NCBI GenBank assembly: GCA_024280755.1
Contig: JAJRPN010000035.1
Span: 1 to 56,280 of the forward strand
DNA length: 56,280 nucleotides
Source: Planctomycetota bacterium
GTDB lineage: Bacteria > Planctomycetota > Phycisphaerae > Phycisphaerales > UBA1924
Reading direction: 5' to 3'
The first letter of the stretch is position 1; each line of letters opens with the position of its first letter. The position numbers and the translations under genes are program-made. This document shows, one piece after another, positions 8,055 through 15,729 of the stretch. Below the pieces are notes generated by a model. That model saw nothing but the letters and a program-made list of their open reading frames with translations, had not been told where the DNA came from and did not search any database.

Positions 8055-8864
8055 ATGGATCGAATGTCAGCACCGTGGAATAAGTTTTCAGAGTGGGTTT
8101 ACAAAGTATCCCCAAAGTGGATCATTCAAAATCGCCATTGGATATTCCCGCTCTTGCTGGGATTCACTGGGATCAGTATAAATATTCCGACCGATTTGGC
8201 TCCTAAAATTATAATCGCTATCATTTTTGTAGTCCTAAGTATCTTATTGTCCGCTATTGAATCCGCTGTTAGAGAGCGAAGATTAGTCGACAAACGAGAA
8301 ATGATGGGTGCGTTATCTTTCGTCACCGAACGGGTCGAAAGAAGATTTGGTAGCAAACAACAACTCCCAAAACCAGTCTTTATCTCCGAATTGTCTAGCC
8401 TTCAATCTCGTTTACTTGACCATGCTCGCCGTGCTATATCTGAAGAATCAGGAGTAGATATCAACTCCGTTTGGGCGAACTGGTGCGTAGAAGAAGTTGA
8501 TAACGACAATAAGGTATTTTGTGTTCAATGCTTCCACGGAGATGCTCACAAAAGAACTCCCGGATCAAAACACGAAATTGCCGATTACTTGCCAGGGGCT
8601 TCAAAAGCTTTTTCAACATCGAAAGTCACTATTGTCGATGATACACATGATCCGGAACTTAAAGAATTCTTTGATCAAGATACAGAATACAGATGCATTC
8701 TATCTGTTCCGGTGAGAATTGCTGCCGGCGGCGACCAGTGGGTTATAGGAGTCACTAACTTCGATTCTAAAATTCCCGACTCTTTTTCAATGGATATGGA
8801 ACGAGTTGTAGCCGATTTCGTATACTTAATAGGACTATGCGAGGTATTAAAGAAATGGCAATAA
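8055..8864 (+). CDS. Membrane protein with a GAF-like sensor domain
   Basis: 269 residues from ATG 8055 (a TTG at 8037 in frame is possible). Residues ~25-75 contain two membrane segments (W-I-F-P-L-L-L-G-F-T-G-I and I-I-I-A-I-I-F-V-V-L-S-I-L-L). A short charged linker leads to a cytoplasmic domain (about 120-269) with R-C-I-L-S-V-P-V-R-I and W-V-I-G-V-T-N-F-D-S, the pattern of the last strands of GAF domains. No output domain such as kinase, GGDEF or HTH is present. The composition is AT-richer than the neighbours. It may sense a ligand for a partner; the next small gene overlaps its end. Confidence 0.6.
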   Translation: MDRMSAPWNKFSEWVYKVSPKWIIQNRHWIFPLLLGFTGISINIPTDLAPKIIIAIIFVVLSILLSAIESAVRERRLVDKREMMGALSFVTERVERRFGSKQQLPKPVFISELSSLQSRLLDHARRAISEESGVDINSVWANWCVEEVDNDNKVFCVQCFHGDAHKRTPGSKHEIADYLPGASKAFSTSKVTIVDDTHDPELKEFFDQDTEYRCILSVPVRIAAGGDQWVIGVTNFDSKIPDSFSMDMERVVADFVYLIGLCEVLKKWQ

Positions 8865-9040
8865 CTACAAACCACAATTTCAAAACTGTTCGAACTGACA
8901 ATTCGCTTGCCAATTTTGTCGATCGCTACGAAAAGTATGTGCTCGGCGAAATCAGCTATCGTGAACTTCACACCCGAAAAAAAACGAGATCAACAAAGCG
9001 TAAACCTTGGGCTTTTAGACAACAGGCAAATCGTAAATAA
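8855..9040 (+). CDS. Small hypothetical protein
   Basis: 61 residues, M-A-I-T-T-N-H-N-F-K ... ending in a basic stretch (R-K-K-T-R-S-T-K-R-K-P-W-A-F-R-Q-Q). The start overlaps the end of the GAF-like membrane gene by 10 bases and has GAGG about 10 bases upstream, which suggests translational coupling. No family recognised. Confidence 0.45.
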   Translation: MAITTNHNFKTVRTDNSLANFVDRYEKYVLGEISYRELHTRKKTRSTKRKPWAFRQQANRK

Positions 9041-9070
9041 AACCGTGCGATATCTGTTTAAGCTACTTCT

Positions 9071-9703
9071 CTACACACCAACCCCAACAACCCGCGCAGG
9101 CACCCCAACAACCGTCTCCCCATCCCCAACATCCTGCGTCACCACAGCCCCACCACCAACAACAACGCTGCTCCCAATCTTCACCCCAGGCAACACCACC
9201 GCGCCAATCCCAATCAGTGTGTGATTCCCAACAACAACCCCGCCACCAAGCGCAGCCCGTGGGCCAACATGCGCATTAATCCCCACGCGCACATCGTGTT
9301 CGACGATCGCCCCGCTATTGATAATCGCATGGCTGCAAACCTTCGCATCTGCATTCACCACCGCGCCGGGCCCAACAAACCCGCCCAGCGCGATGCCCGC
9401 ACTTGCCGACACGATCGCAGATGGATGAATAATCGGCGAAGCGAAGTCCACATCCCCAAACCGATCGATTAATCGCGCTCGCAACTCAAGATCCCCAATC
9501 GCAAGAATCGGGCAACACCCGGTGCGGCTTGTAACTTCATCAAACCCGCCTACATGCCCGGGGCATCCGCGCAACTTGGTGATGGGCGCGTCAGGATCAT
9601 CATCGATGAAACCATGAATCGCAACACCCGCGCACAACGCCGCGTCAAGCATCACTTTCGCATGCCCGCCGCCGCCGATCAGAATGATATGTGTGTCTGT
9701 CAC
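9071..9703 (-). CDS. NeuD/PglD-type sugar O- or N-acyltransferase
   Basis: 210 residues. Residues 1-75 form a small Rossmann domain beginning I-I-L-I-G-G-G-G-H-A-K-V-M-L-D-A, as in NeuD, PglD and PerB. From about residue 90 onward the sequence is a left-handed beta-helix of hexapeptide repeats (I-I-H-P-S-A-I-V-S, G-A-V-V-N-A-D-A-K-V, G-A-V-V-L-P-G-V-K-I) ending V-V-G-V-P-A-R-V-V. Such enzymes transfer an acetyl group from acetyl-CoA to a nucleotide-linked or glycan sugar, usually for surface polysaccharide or glycoprotein synthesis. The His in the S-H-A-I-I-N-S region is a candidate catalytic base. No other polysaccharide gene is adjacent, so the substrate is open. It converges with the small gene ending at 9040. 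Confidence 0.88.
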   Translation of the reverse strand: MTDTHIILIGGGGHAKVMLDAALCAGVAIHGFIDDDPDAPITKLRGCPGHVGGFDEVTSRTGCCPILAIGDLELRARLIDRFGDVDFASPIIHPSAIVSASAGIALGGFVGPGAVVNADAKVCSHAIINSGAIVEHDVRVGINAHVGPRAALGGGVVVGNHTLIGIGAVVLPGVKIGSSVVVGGGAVVTQDVGDGETVVGVPARVVGVGV

Positions 9704-9768
9704 CTACTGGTTATCGGCACCTTCAAGGGGCAAACTTTGCCAATCCCCAAGAGATCGACCGCCATCCC

Positions 9769-9812
9769 AAAAATAAAAATCGACGCCGGGCTGTAGCGCA
9801 ACCCGACGCCGG
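9769..9812 (-). terminator. Strong minus-strand terminator not following any protein gene
   Basis: On the minus strand GGCGTCGGGTTG pairs with CAGCCCGGCGTC (12 bp including a few G-T pairs, 5-base loop), followed by GATTTTTATTTTT. It lies 66 bases upstream of the NeuD-type gene, so it ends transcription coming from 9813-10200, where no protein gene is seen. Confidence 0.8.
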
Positions 9813-10190
9813 GTGGGTAGGTAAACCGTATATGCCCTTCGAGCCGGGTGCCAATCGCAATTTCGGAGTGCGATCAAAACATCGGCTCATCTGCGTGTCC
9901 TAAACCCACCAAGGTATATGGAACAGTTCGAGCAGTTTTCCTACCAAAGCCTTGTTTTCACAAGGCATTCACTTGTCACCGATCAAATCAACCCAAGAAA
10001 ACGCAAGGCACCAAAATCCGAGCAATAAGCCCAAACTCTGGGAGAAAGAGAGACTGGCTACCAAAAGCAGCCTCCGAGCGTAATCCGTGAAGTCTTTTCT
10101 TCCCGGCACGCATTCAATGTAAAGCCAAAACGACCTGATGCCACCGAATGTCTCGGTTCATCCCCCCAATTCCGTGATTATTTACACTCT
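9770..10190 (-). ncRNA. Candidate structured RNA (no protein gene in 9704-10220)
   Basis: About 500 bases separate the divergent acyltransferase and mqnA genes without a credible ORF. Several complementary segments are visible: GGTGGGT (9812-9818) with ACCCACC (9904-9910), enclosing GAGCCG (9841-9846) with CGGCTC (9883-9888), which encloses ATCGCA (9854-9859) with TGCGAT (9869-9874); and CCTTGT/ACAAGG (9950-9965). A strong minus-strand terminator closes the 3' side. I searched by eye for RNase P RNA, tmRNA and SRP RNA signatures and found none. The right limit of the transcript is a guess. Confidence 0.35.
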
Positions 10191-10220
10191 ACCCCATGCT
10201 CGCCCGCCAAAGGCCCCCAC

Positions 10221-11120
10221 ATGCCAAACCCCCAACCAACCCCCAATTTCGCCCCCCAGCCGACCAAAATCGCTGCGGTCCAGTTCCTCAACACCATCTC
10301 CCTGATCGAAGGACTCGATGCGTGGACAGGGTGCGAACTCATCAAAGCCATCCCCTCGCGCATCGCCCAAATGGTCACCACTGGCCAGGCAGACATCGGG
10401 CTCGCCTCGATCGTCGATGCTGCCGATCCAAAGAACACCCTCACCCTGATCCCCGCGGGCATGATTGGATGCGATGGACCAACCCTCACCGTTCGGCTCT
10501 TCTCCGCTGTGCCACCATCCCAAATCACCACCGTTCATGCCGATACCGACTCGCATACCTCGGTCATGCTCGCCGACATCATCCTCCGCGAGCAATACGG
10601 CATCACCGCCAACTTCACACCCTTCGATGCCCGCGAAAAATCAGGATCTGGCGTAGACACCCCCACCCCATCACCCGACGAAGCCTGGCCAGAGACCATC
10701 CTCCTCATTGGCGATAAGGTCGTCGTCGACTCCCCCCCCGCTGTCCGCTACCCGCACCAAATAGATCTCGGCCAAGCCTGGCACGAACTCACCAATCTCC
10801 CGTTCGTCTATGCCACTTGGATGTGCCGATCAGCCGATGCCGATTCCCCAAAGATCGCCGAAGCCGCCGCGATGCTCGAACGCGTCCGCCTGCGCAACAA
10901 CCTCCGCCTTGACTGGCTCGTCACCACCCAAGCCAAAGCCCACCACTGGCCCGCCGACCTCGCAAGAACCTACATCGGCCAACTCCTCAAGTTCAACCCC
11001 GATGCCCGAGCAAAGCAAGCCGTCGAACTCTTTTTTCAAAAACTCACCCACCACAACATCCTCGATGCCACCAAACCCAACTGGCTCGACATCAACACCC
11101 CATCGGGTGCCACGGCTTGA
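10221..11120 (+). CDS. mqnA: Chorismate dehydratase, futalosine pathway of menaquinone synthesis
   Basis: 299 residues. MqnA removes water from chorismate to give 3-[(1-carboxyvinyl)oxy]benzoate, the first step of the futalosine route to menaquinone. Recognised from K-I-A-A-V-Q-F-L-N-T-I-S-L-I-E-G-L at the N-terminus, I-P-S-R-I-A-Q-M-V-T-T-G-Q-A-D-I-G-L-A-S-I-V-D, the central L-L-I-G-D-K-V-V-V and the L-P-F-V-Y-A-T-W segment, in the same order as in the periplasmic-binding-protein-like fold of the family. The length is slightly above the usual ~280. The other mqn genes are not in the window. The gene is followed by repeats rather than by a clear terminator. Confidence 0.88.
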   Translation: MPNPQPTPNFAPQPTKIAAVQFLNTISLIEGLDAWTGCELIKAIPSRIAQMVTTGQADIGLASIVDAADPKNTLTLIPAGMIGCDGPTLTVRLFSAVPPSQITTVHADTDSHTSVMLADIILREQYGITANFTPFDAREKSGSGVDTPTPSPDEAWPETILLIGDKVVVDSPPAVRYPHQIDLGQAWHELTNLPFVYATWMCRSADADSPKIAEAAAMLERVRLRNNLRLDWLVTTQAKAHHWPADLARTYIGQLLKFNPDARAKQAVELFFQKLTHHNILDATKPNWLDINTPSGATA

Positions 11121-11134
11121 CCGTCCCCGGCGCC

Positions 11135-11230
11135 GGGTGCCATGGAGGTGACTCAGTCTCCTCCATGTCTACCTAACGCGACTAGCCAAAGACATGCAGG
11201 AGCCGAAGACGGCACCTACATGCCACCCAG
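11135..11230. repeat. Intergenic repeat unit 1 with internal hairpin
   Basis: Contains the hairpin CATGGAGG / CCTCCATG (11143-11166 region) and the 27-base block 11186-11212 (CCAAAGACATGCAGGAGCCG...), which recurs exactly at 11437-11463. The whole ~97-base unit is an imperfect direct repeat of 11381-11481. Confidence 0.75.
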
Positions 11231-11310
11231 CCTGTGATTCCCCATCTCCTTCCGGGTGCCACGACTCGCCGTCCCCGGCGCAGTAGTACTCTTCTCCCAA
11301 CCTCTTCTCG

Positions 11311-11365
11311 CCTCCCCCGGGCCTCCGGGGGAGGTGTCCGCGTCTTCGCGGACGGAGGGGGTCTT
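11311..11365 (+). repeat. GGGGGAGG...CGGAGGGGGTCTT element, copy 1
   Basis: Two adjacent hairpins: CCTCCCCCGG with CCGGGGGAGG, then GTCCGCG / CGCGGAC, ending CGGAGGGGGTCTT. The same design occurs at 36045-36098 (plus) and 36141-36193 (minus). Confidence 0.8.
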
Positions 11366-11380
11366 GGTTTCTCCCTATAC

Positions 11381-11481
11381 GGATGCCGTGGAGGTGTCGT
11401 CCCCGACTCCTCCACGATCTTGATCTCATCCAAATACCAAAGACATGCAGGAGCCGAAGACGGCTCCAACATGACACCCAG
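11381..11481. repeat. Intergenic repeat unit 2
   Basis: Second copy of the unit at 11135-11230: hairpin GTGGAGG / CCTCCAC followed by the shared 27-base block (11437-11463) and a common CACCCAG end. No ORF is supported in 11121-11691; the stretch consists mainly of these repeats. Confidence 0.75.
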
Positions 11482-11531
11482 AAAGAGAGTAAGATCAAAT
11501 AACGAATAAACTGTTCCTACAGGCCACTAGG

Positions 11532-11634
11532 CGGGTGCCCTGCTTACGCCCGATGTCTTCATCGGGTTTAAGCAGGATCGGGAGCCGTCGGTCATCGAAA
11601 AACCTGCTTAAGCTACGCGTAAGCAGGGCACCCG
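11532..11634. repeat. 103-base nested palindrome
   Basis: An exact 18-base inverted repeat, CGGGTGCCCTGCTTACGC (11532-11549) and its complement (11617-11634), encloses a second hairpin CCCGATG/CATCGGG (11549-11565) and an inner pair AAGCAGG / CCTGCTT. It ends about 58 bases before the DUF5063 gene. Confidence 0.85.
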
Positions 11635-11691
11635 ATCGTGGTTAGAAAATTCTTTGGCTTTTTAACCACGCCACCCACATACAATCTCAAC

Positions 11692-12225
11692 ATGTCCACC
11701 CCCTCACCCCTCACCAACTTCGCTGCCGCCGCCGAGTCCTACATCGCCTTCATTGACTCCTTCGCCAACGCCCGCCCCGACAATCTCTACACCACCCTCG
11801 AATCCCACCTCGCCGATCTCCACGCCGCCATCCTCCCAGTCGTTGCAGAAACAAACGAAAAGCGTCAACGCAGGCTCGAAAAAATCAGTCTATCGCTTGA
11901 ACAAAATAAAATCATTCGGAGTTTAACCAACTCAGTCACGAGCAATGAAGCTGCTCAACTCTATGACTGGCATGAAGAATGTTGGAAGACTGAAAACCCA
12001 AACGACAACTACTGCGCCATCCGCGCAAGCATGCTCTGGGATGACCTCGCCGACATCTACCGCGACCTCCACACCGGGCTCACCCTCTGGAAACTCGACA
12101 CCCCAGAAAGCAAAATCGAAGCCTCCTGGCAATGGCGATTCAACTATGACAGCCACTGGGGCAACCACCTCTTCCGCGCTTCGACCACCGTCCACGAAAT
12201 CCGCTACCACCTGCACAAAGATTAA
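11692..12225 (+). CDS. DUF5063 domain protein
   Basis: 177 residues from M-S-T-P-S-P-L-T-N-F, preferred over an in-frame start at 11638 because the upstream codons run into a repeat. The protein shows the DUF5063 pattern: S-Y-I-A-F-I-D-S-F near the start, L-W-D-D-L-A-D-I-Y-R-D-L-H-T-G-L in the middle and S-W-Q-W-R-F-N-Y-D-S-H-W-G-N-H-L-F near the end. Soluble and predicted helical; molecular role unknown. A dispersed repeat follows. Confidence 0.8.
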   Translation: MSTPSPLTNFAAAAESYIAFIDSFANARPDNLYTTLESHLADLHAAILPVVAETNEKRQRRLEKISLSLEQNKIIRSLTNSVTSNEAAQLYDWHEECWKTENPNDNYCAIRASMLWDDLADIYRDLHTGLTLWKLDTPESKIEASWQWRFNYDSHWGNHLFRASTTVHEIRYHLHKD

Positions 12226-12252
12226 CCCCTCCCTCCCCCTCTTCTCATCTCC

Positions 12253-12368
12253 GCACCTCTGCGTGATCTTTGCGTCCTCTGCGTTAAACTCTTCTCCCTT
12301 TTTTCCCTCCTTCCTCCCGAAACTTCTTTCTTCCCCATTGCCTATTCCCTACTGCCCATTGCCCCTCC
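12253..12368 (+). repeat. Dispersed intergenic repeat, copy C
   Basis: Same two modules as copy A: 12253-12293 (41 bases, 3 differences from 6633-6673) and 12331-12368 (TTCCCCATTGCCTATTCCCT...). It ends about 23 bases before the next start codon, as copy A does. Confidence 0.85.
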
Positions 12369-12391
12369 CATCTTCTGCATAAACTCCCCCA

Positions 12392-14077
12392 ATGCCCGCC
12401 GTCTCTCAAGCCAAAGTCCCCTGCATCATCCAGCTCGCCAACGAGCTCGGGTTTGCCTCCAAACCAACACTCCTGCGTCACCTCGGGCACATCGACGAAC
12501 TCGCGCCGCAAATCGACCCCGATGGCATCTACCCACAAGACTGGATCGTCTTCCGAATTACAGGCTACCGCCCAGAGATCACCTCGCCCGATCTTGTCCC
12601 GGGCGAAGCACTCCGAGGCGATCTCTCCGCCATCGCCGAAAAAATCTCTGAAGCCGCCGGCTTAACCGCTGACGACATCCACGAACCCTACGAAACCATC
12701 GACTCGCTCACCAAACGCTGGAGCGTGTCACGCAAAACAATCGAACGCTACCGTCGGCTTGGGCTTATTGCTCGCCGACTTGATCTCGGAGGCGGGCGCC
12801 GATCTGTCATCTTCATGCGCTCGGCGGTCGAATGGTTTGAATCGCTTAATACCAAACGCCTGGGCAAAGCCGCCCGGTTCGATCGGATCGCAGATTCGCA
12901 GCTTGCCAAGTTTGAACGCTGGGCTATAGGCTATCAACATCGGCTCAACTACTCCCGCTCGCAGGTTGCTGCTCGCATCGCCCTGCGCACCGGCCACTCG
13001 CACGAGGGTGTCCGCAAGGCACTCATCAGAATCGATCATGAACGATCCGAACCGATCTTTACTGACCCAGGCCCAACCACCCCGCGCGATCAAATGTTCG
13101 CCCTCCGCGCCATCAGCCGGAGCATCGAACCCTCAGCCATCGCCAAACACGCCAACAGATCACACAACGCGACCCTCCGCGCGATCAACGCGGCACGGGC
13201 CGGGCTCATCGAATCATTCGATCTGCCGATCGACGATGAGTTGCTCGACCAAACAGTACTCGATTCACCCGCAGTCAATCAAGGGTTGATGACCAAAGGC
13301 GACACCGACCTGTGCTCGTTCATCAAATCTATGCGGACGCGCGAGCCTACGGTGGTGTATGCAGAACAGATGCGGAGCAAAGCGTTTCATCTGTTGATGA
13401 CCCGCGCGGGGAATCTGTTTGCAACGCTCAACCGTTCGACACCATCAGGACCAATACTCGACGAAATCGAAACCGATCTTCGCCATGCCGGGATGCTCAA
13501 GATCGAACTCGTCCGCTCGCAACTGCATCTGGTACTCTCGACAATCGAAGTGCAAATCGAAGGATTGATTGACACACTCGATCCATCGCGGGCGGCGTTT
13601 TTGTTGCTCGGCGGGATCCGGGTCGCGAGCGATGCGATTGATCGGTATGACCCTTCGCACCATCCATCAAATCGGGGACGGATCGCGGCTCCGGTTGGTT
13701 TGGCGATCACCCGGTTTGCTTCGCACCAACCCGATATCGCCCAGCCGACCAGCACGGGTAAGGCGATGCGCCGGATTCCGCCCGGGCATGTAATTGTCGA
13801 TTGGACCCACATCATCAACCCGTGGCATCGTTGGTTGATGCCTGAAACGAGGCTTGAAGGAGTGCTCGATCAACTCGATGAGCGCGATCGGTTGATTCTC
13901 GTTCGGCGGTTTGGGATTGATGGTTTTCCTCCGATCACCCGCCCACAACTCGCTGAGTTGCTTGATACCTCTGCAATGCATGCCGCCCGGTATGAGCGCG
14001 GGGCCATCCTCGCAGCAAGAACACTCGCCCGCGCCGCGAACAACCTAAACAAAGACAATAACCAACCTTCTACTTAG
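12392..14077 (+). CDS. Divergent sigma-70-like factor with an N-terminal helix-turn-helix domain
   Basis: 561 residues. Residues ~104-150 (I-D-S-L-T-K-R-W-S-V-S-R-K-T-I-E-R-Y-R-R-L-G-L-I) form a MerR/excisionase-like DNA-binding module. Residues ~366-443 resemble sigma region 2: E-L-V-R-S-Q-L-H-L-V-L-S-T-I-E in place of N-L-R-L-V-V-S-I-A, then G-G-I-R-V-A-S-D-A-I-D-R-Y-D-P-S and P-V-G-L-A-I-T-R-F-A. Residues ~491-546 resemble region 4: L-D-Q-L-D-E-R-D-R-L-I-L-V-R-R-F-G-I-D-G followed by a second HTH. The region 2 sequence lacks most aromatic residues that melt the -10 element, so it may be an atypical sigma factor or a derived regulator. Its stop overlaps truB (opposite strand) by four bases. 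Confidence 0.6.
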   Translation: MPAVSQAKVPCIIQLANELGFASKPTLLRHLGHIDELAPQIDPDGIYPQDWIVFRITGYRPEITSPDLVPGEALRGDLSAIAEKISEAAGLTADDIHEPYETIDSLTKRWSVSRKTIERYRRLGLIARRLDLGGGRRSVIFMRSAVEWFESLNTKRLGKAARFDRIADSQLAKFERWAIGYQHRLNYSRSQVAARIALRTGHSHEGVRKALIRIDHERSEPIFTDPGPTTPRDQMFALRAISRSIEPSAIAKHANRSHNATLRAINAARAGLIESFDLPIDDELLDQTVLDSPAVNQGLMTKGDTDLCSFIKSMRTREPTVVYAEQMRSKAFHLLMTRAGNLFATLNRSTPSGPILDEIETDLRHAGMLKIELVRSQLHLVLSTIEVQIEGLIDTLDPSRAAFLLLGGIRVASDAIDRYDPSHHPSNRGRIAAPVGLAITRFASHQPDIAQPTSTGKAMRRIPPGHVIVDWTHIINPWHRWLMPETRLEGVLDQLDERDRLILVRRFGIDGFPPITRPQLAELLDTSAMHAARYERGAILAARTLARAANNLNKDNNQPST

Positions 14078-14802
14078 TCCCCTGCTTCCCAAGCGTCCAT
14101 AGTCACTGTCGACGGATCAAATGGGTTGGGCACATCATCAAGTTCGACTGAACCTTCGAGTGTAAAACAACCAACCCGCGTCCGCCGAAGTGCGGTCAAC
14201 ACCCCGCCCGCACCAACCTCGTTGCCAATATCGCGTCCAAGTGATCGGATATAGGTTCCCTTCCCACACACGACATCAATCGTCAACATCGGCCACTCAT
14301 ACGCAACCACCTCGATCGAATCGATCCGAACCGGACGAGCATCCAGAACCACCTCTTCGCCCGCCCGAGCAAGCGCGTATGCCCGCTTCCCATTCACCTT
14401 AATCGCCGAATACGCTGGCGGGCGTTGCATCACATCACCCACCCACTTGGCGCATGCTCCTTCAATATCCTCTCGCGTGGGCAATGCCTTAGGCACCACC
14501 GCCGTCTTCTCGCCCTCCATATCGTCGGTCGTCGAAACCTGTGACAAATCAACCGTCGTCAAATACCCCTTCACCCCCGCCATCACCTCGTCGCACATCT
14601 TCGTCGCTTTCCCAATCAACACCACCAACACACCTGATGCCAGTGGATCAAGCGTCCCCCCATGCCCAACCTTCACCCGCTTGGGTGCACCGCCCGCTTT
14701 TAGTCGCCCGCGCACGATCGAACACACATTCATCGAAGTCAGCCCTAAGGGCTTATCAACCACAATGATCCCCTTGATCGGTTTGTCCTGCTCATCATTC
14801 AT
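14074..14802 (-). CDS. truB: tRNA pseudouridine(55) synthase
   Basis: 242 residues. TruB converts uridine 55 in the T-loop of tRNAs to pseudouridine. Visible motifs: G-I-I-V-V-D-K-P-L-G-L-T-S near the start, the catalytic segment G-H-G-G-T-L-D-P-L-A-S-G-V-L-V-V (Asp is the nucleophile), R-P-P-A-Y-S-A-I-K-V-N-G-K-R-A-Y and C-G-K-G-T-Y-I-R-S-L-G-R-D-I-G. Slightly shorter than E. coli TruB because it lacks the C-terminal PUA-like extension. It converges with the sigma-like gene with a 4-base overlap (14074-14077). It is not in the usual rbfA-truB-rpsO setting. Confidence 0.95.
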   Translation of the reverse strand: MNDEQDKPIKGIIVVDKPLGLTSMNVCSIVRGRLKAGGAPKRVKVGHGGTLDPLASGVLVVLIGKATKMCDEVMAGVKGYLTTVDLSQVSTTDDMEGEKTAVVPKALPTREDIEGACAKWVGDVMQRPPAYSAIKVNGKRAYALARAGEEVVLDARPVRIDSIEVVAYEWPMLTIDVVCGKGTYIRSLGRDIGNEVGAGGVLTALRRTRVGCFTLEGSVELDDVPNPFDPSTVTMDAWEAGD

Positions 14803-14862
14803 GGGGCAAGTCTAGGTTCAACCTTCCCTTGCCAAACAGCTCCAACCAACACACAATACTTC

Positions 14863-14904
14863 AACAATAAAAATCGTGCCGCCCGAAACACTCGGACGGC
14901 ACGA
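14863..14904 (-). terminator. Terminator of the AhpD-like gene
   Basis: Minus-strand stem TCGTGCCG / CGGCACGA (14874-14904) with an inner partial pair, followed by a T-rich run (ATTTTTATTGTT). It lies about 110 bases beyond the AhpD-like stop. Confidence 0.85.
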
Positions 14905-15017
14905 CGCAGGAAATGGGGTGATCCATTAAGTTTTTAAGTGGGACGGCCGCCAGACCCGGAGGCCGCCCCGGTGCTTGCGATTGAGGGGAACCACAAGCAC
15001 ATAGTTCTTGGTCGCCG

Positions 15018-15569
15018 TTAGACGACCATCGCTTCATCAAGTTCAACCACTGGGAAATCATTTTCGGTTTCGAGGAAGTGGTTGGCATAGTTCGTATACA
15101 AGTTGAACATTGTGATTGCGAGCACTTCAAGAATGTCCGAATCGTTCAATCCGCCAGCCTTCGCGGAAGCAAACGCTTCATCGTTCGACCAGCCTCTGGT
15201 TTCAACAATCGACTTTGCCAAGTTGATCGCTGCTTGTGTCTTGGGATCTGTTGCCTCGCCCTTTCGGTTCAAGGCACGCTCGTCATCGGAAAGACCAACC
15301 ATTTTGCCAATCGCGTTATGGGCCGAAGCACAGTAACCACAGTTGGTGAACGATGCCATTGCCAATGCAACCGACTCGCCAAGCTGATCACCAAGTGATC
15401 CAGCCTTGAGTGCTTCCTTTTGCTTGACATAGCTCAAAATCGCTGCTGGCGACTGACCAAAGGTGCTCAGGAGGTTTGGAACCCTGCCAAGACCACTCTG
15501 TATATTCTCAAGAATAGGTCGGCTGGTTTCTGGTGCGTTTTCGATACTGACTGGTAAAATGCGTGGCAT
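15018..15569 (-). CDS. AhpD-like / carboxymuconolactone decarboxylase family protein
   Basis: 183 residues from M-P-R-I-L-P-V-S (GGAG 8 bases upstream); an in-frame start at 15611 is less likely. The segment A-M-A-S-F-T-N-C-G-Y-C-A-S-A-H-N-A carries the C-x-x-C and nearby His of AhpD-type alkylhydroperoxidases, whose thiol pair reduces peroxides and is recycled by thiol carriers. The rest is helical with A-I-N-L-A-K-S-I-V-E-T and the Y-A-N-H-F-L-E end. Divergent from a TetR regulator, with a thioredoxin gene beyond, so a peroxide or redox role fits. The exact substrate is unknown. Confidence 0.85.
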   Translation of the reverse strand: MPRILPVSIENAPETSRPILENIQSGLGRVPNLLSTFGQSPAAILSYVKQKEALKAGSLGDQLGESVALAMASFTNCGYCASAHNAIGKMVGLSDDERALNRKGEATDPKTQAAINLAKSIVETRGWSNDEAFASAKAGGLNDSDILEVLAITMFNLYTNYANHFLETENDFPVVELDEAMVV

Positions 15570-15649
15570 GTTGAGTTCTCCAATGATTCCGTCGGACCCG
15601 TTTGAGTCCATTCTTGTTTTTTTGTCGCAAACGACTTGCGTTCACACTT

Positions 15650-15678
15650 AGTATACGATACAATAGACGGATCGTTCT
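15650..15678. promoter_or_regulatory. Divergent promoter region with a candidate TetR operator
   Basis: On the minus strand TATACT (15650-15655) is a good -10 for the AhpD-like gene. Just upstream, within its promoter, lies the imperfect palindrome AGACGGATCGTTCT (15665-15678), a plausible operator for the divergent TetR-family protein. Confidence 0.4.
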
Positions 15679-15729
15679 GTTTATCTGATATTTTCTTTCA
15701 CTTTTCTCAAATACCGCTCGGAGTACATA

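Noticed and set aside
9770..10190. RNase P RNA, tmRNA or SRP RNA in the structured gap
   Set aside because: The hallmark GAGGAAAGTCC, the T-loop GGTTCGA with CCA end, and the SRP GGAAGCAG loop are all absent.
11169..11498. Minus-strand ORFs in the repeat cluster
   Set aside because: They consist of translated repeat units and have no start signals.
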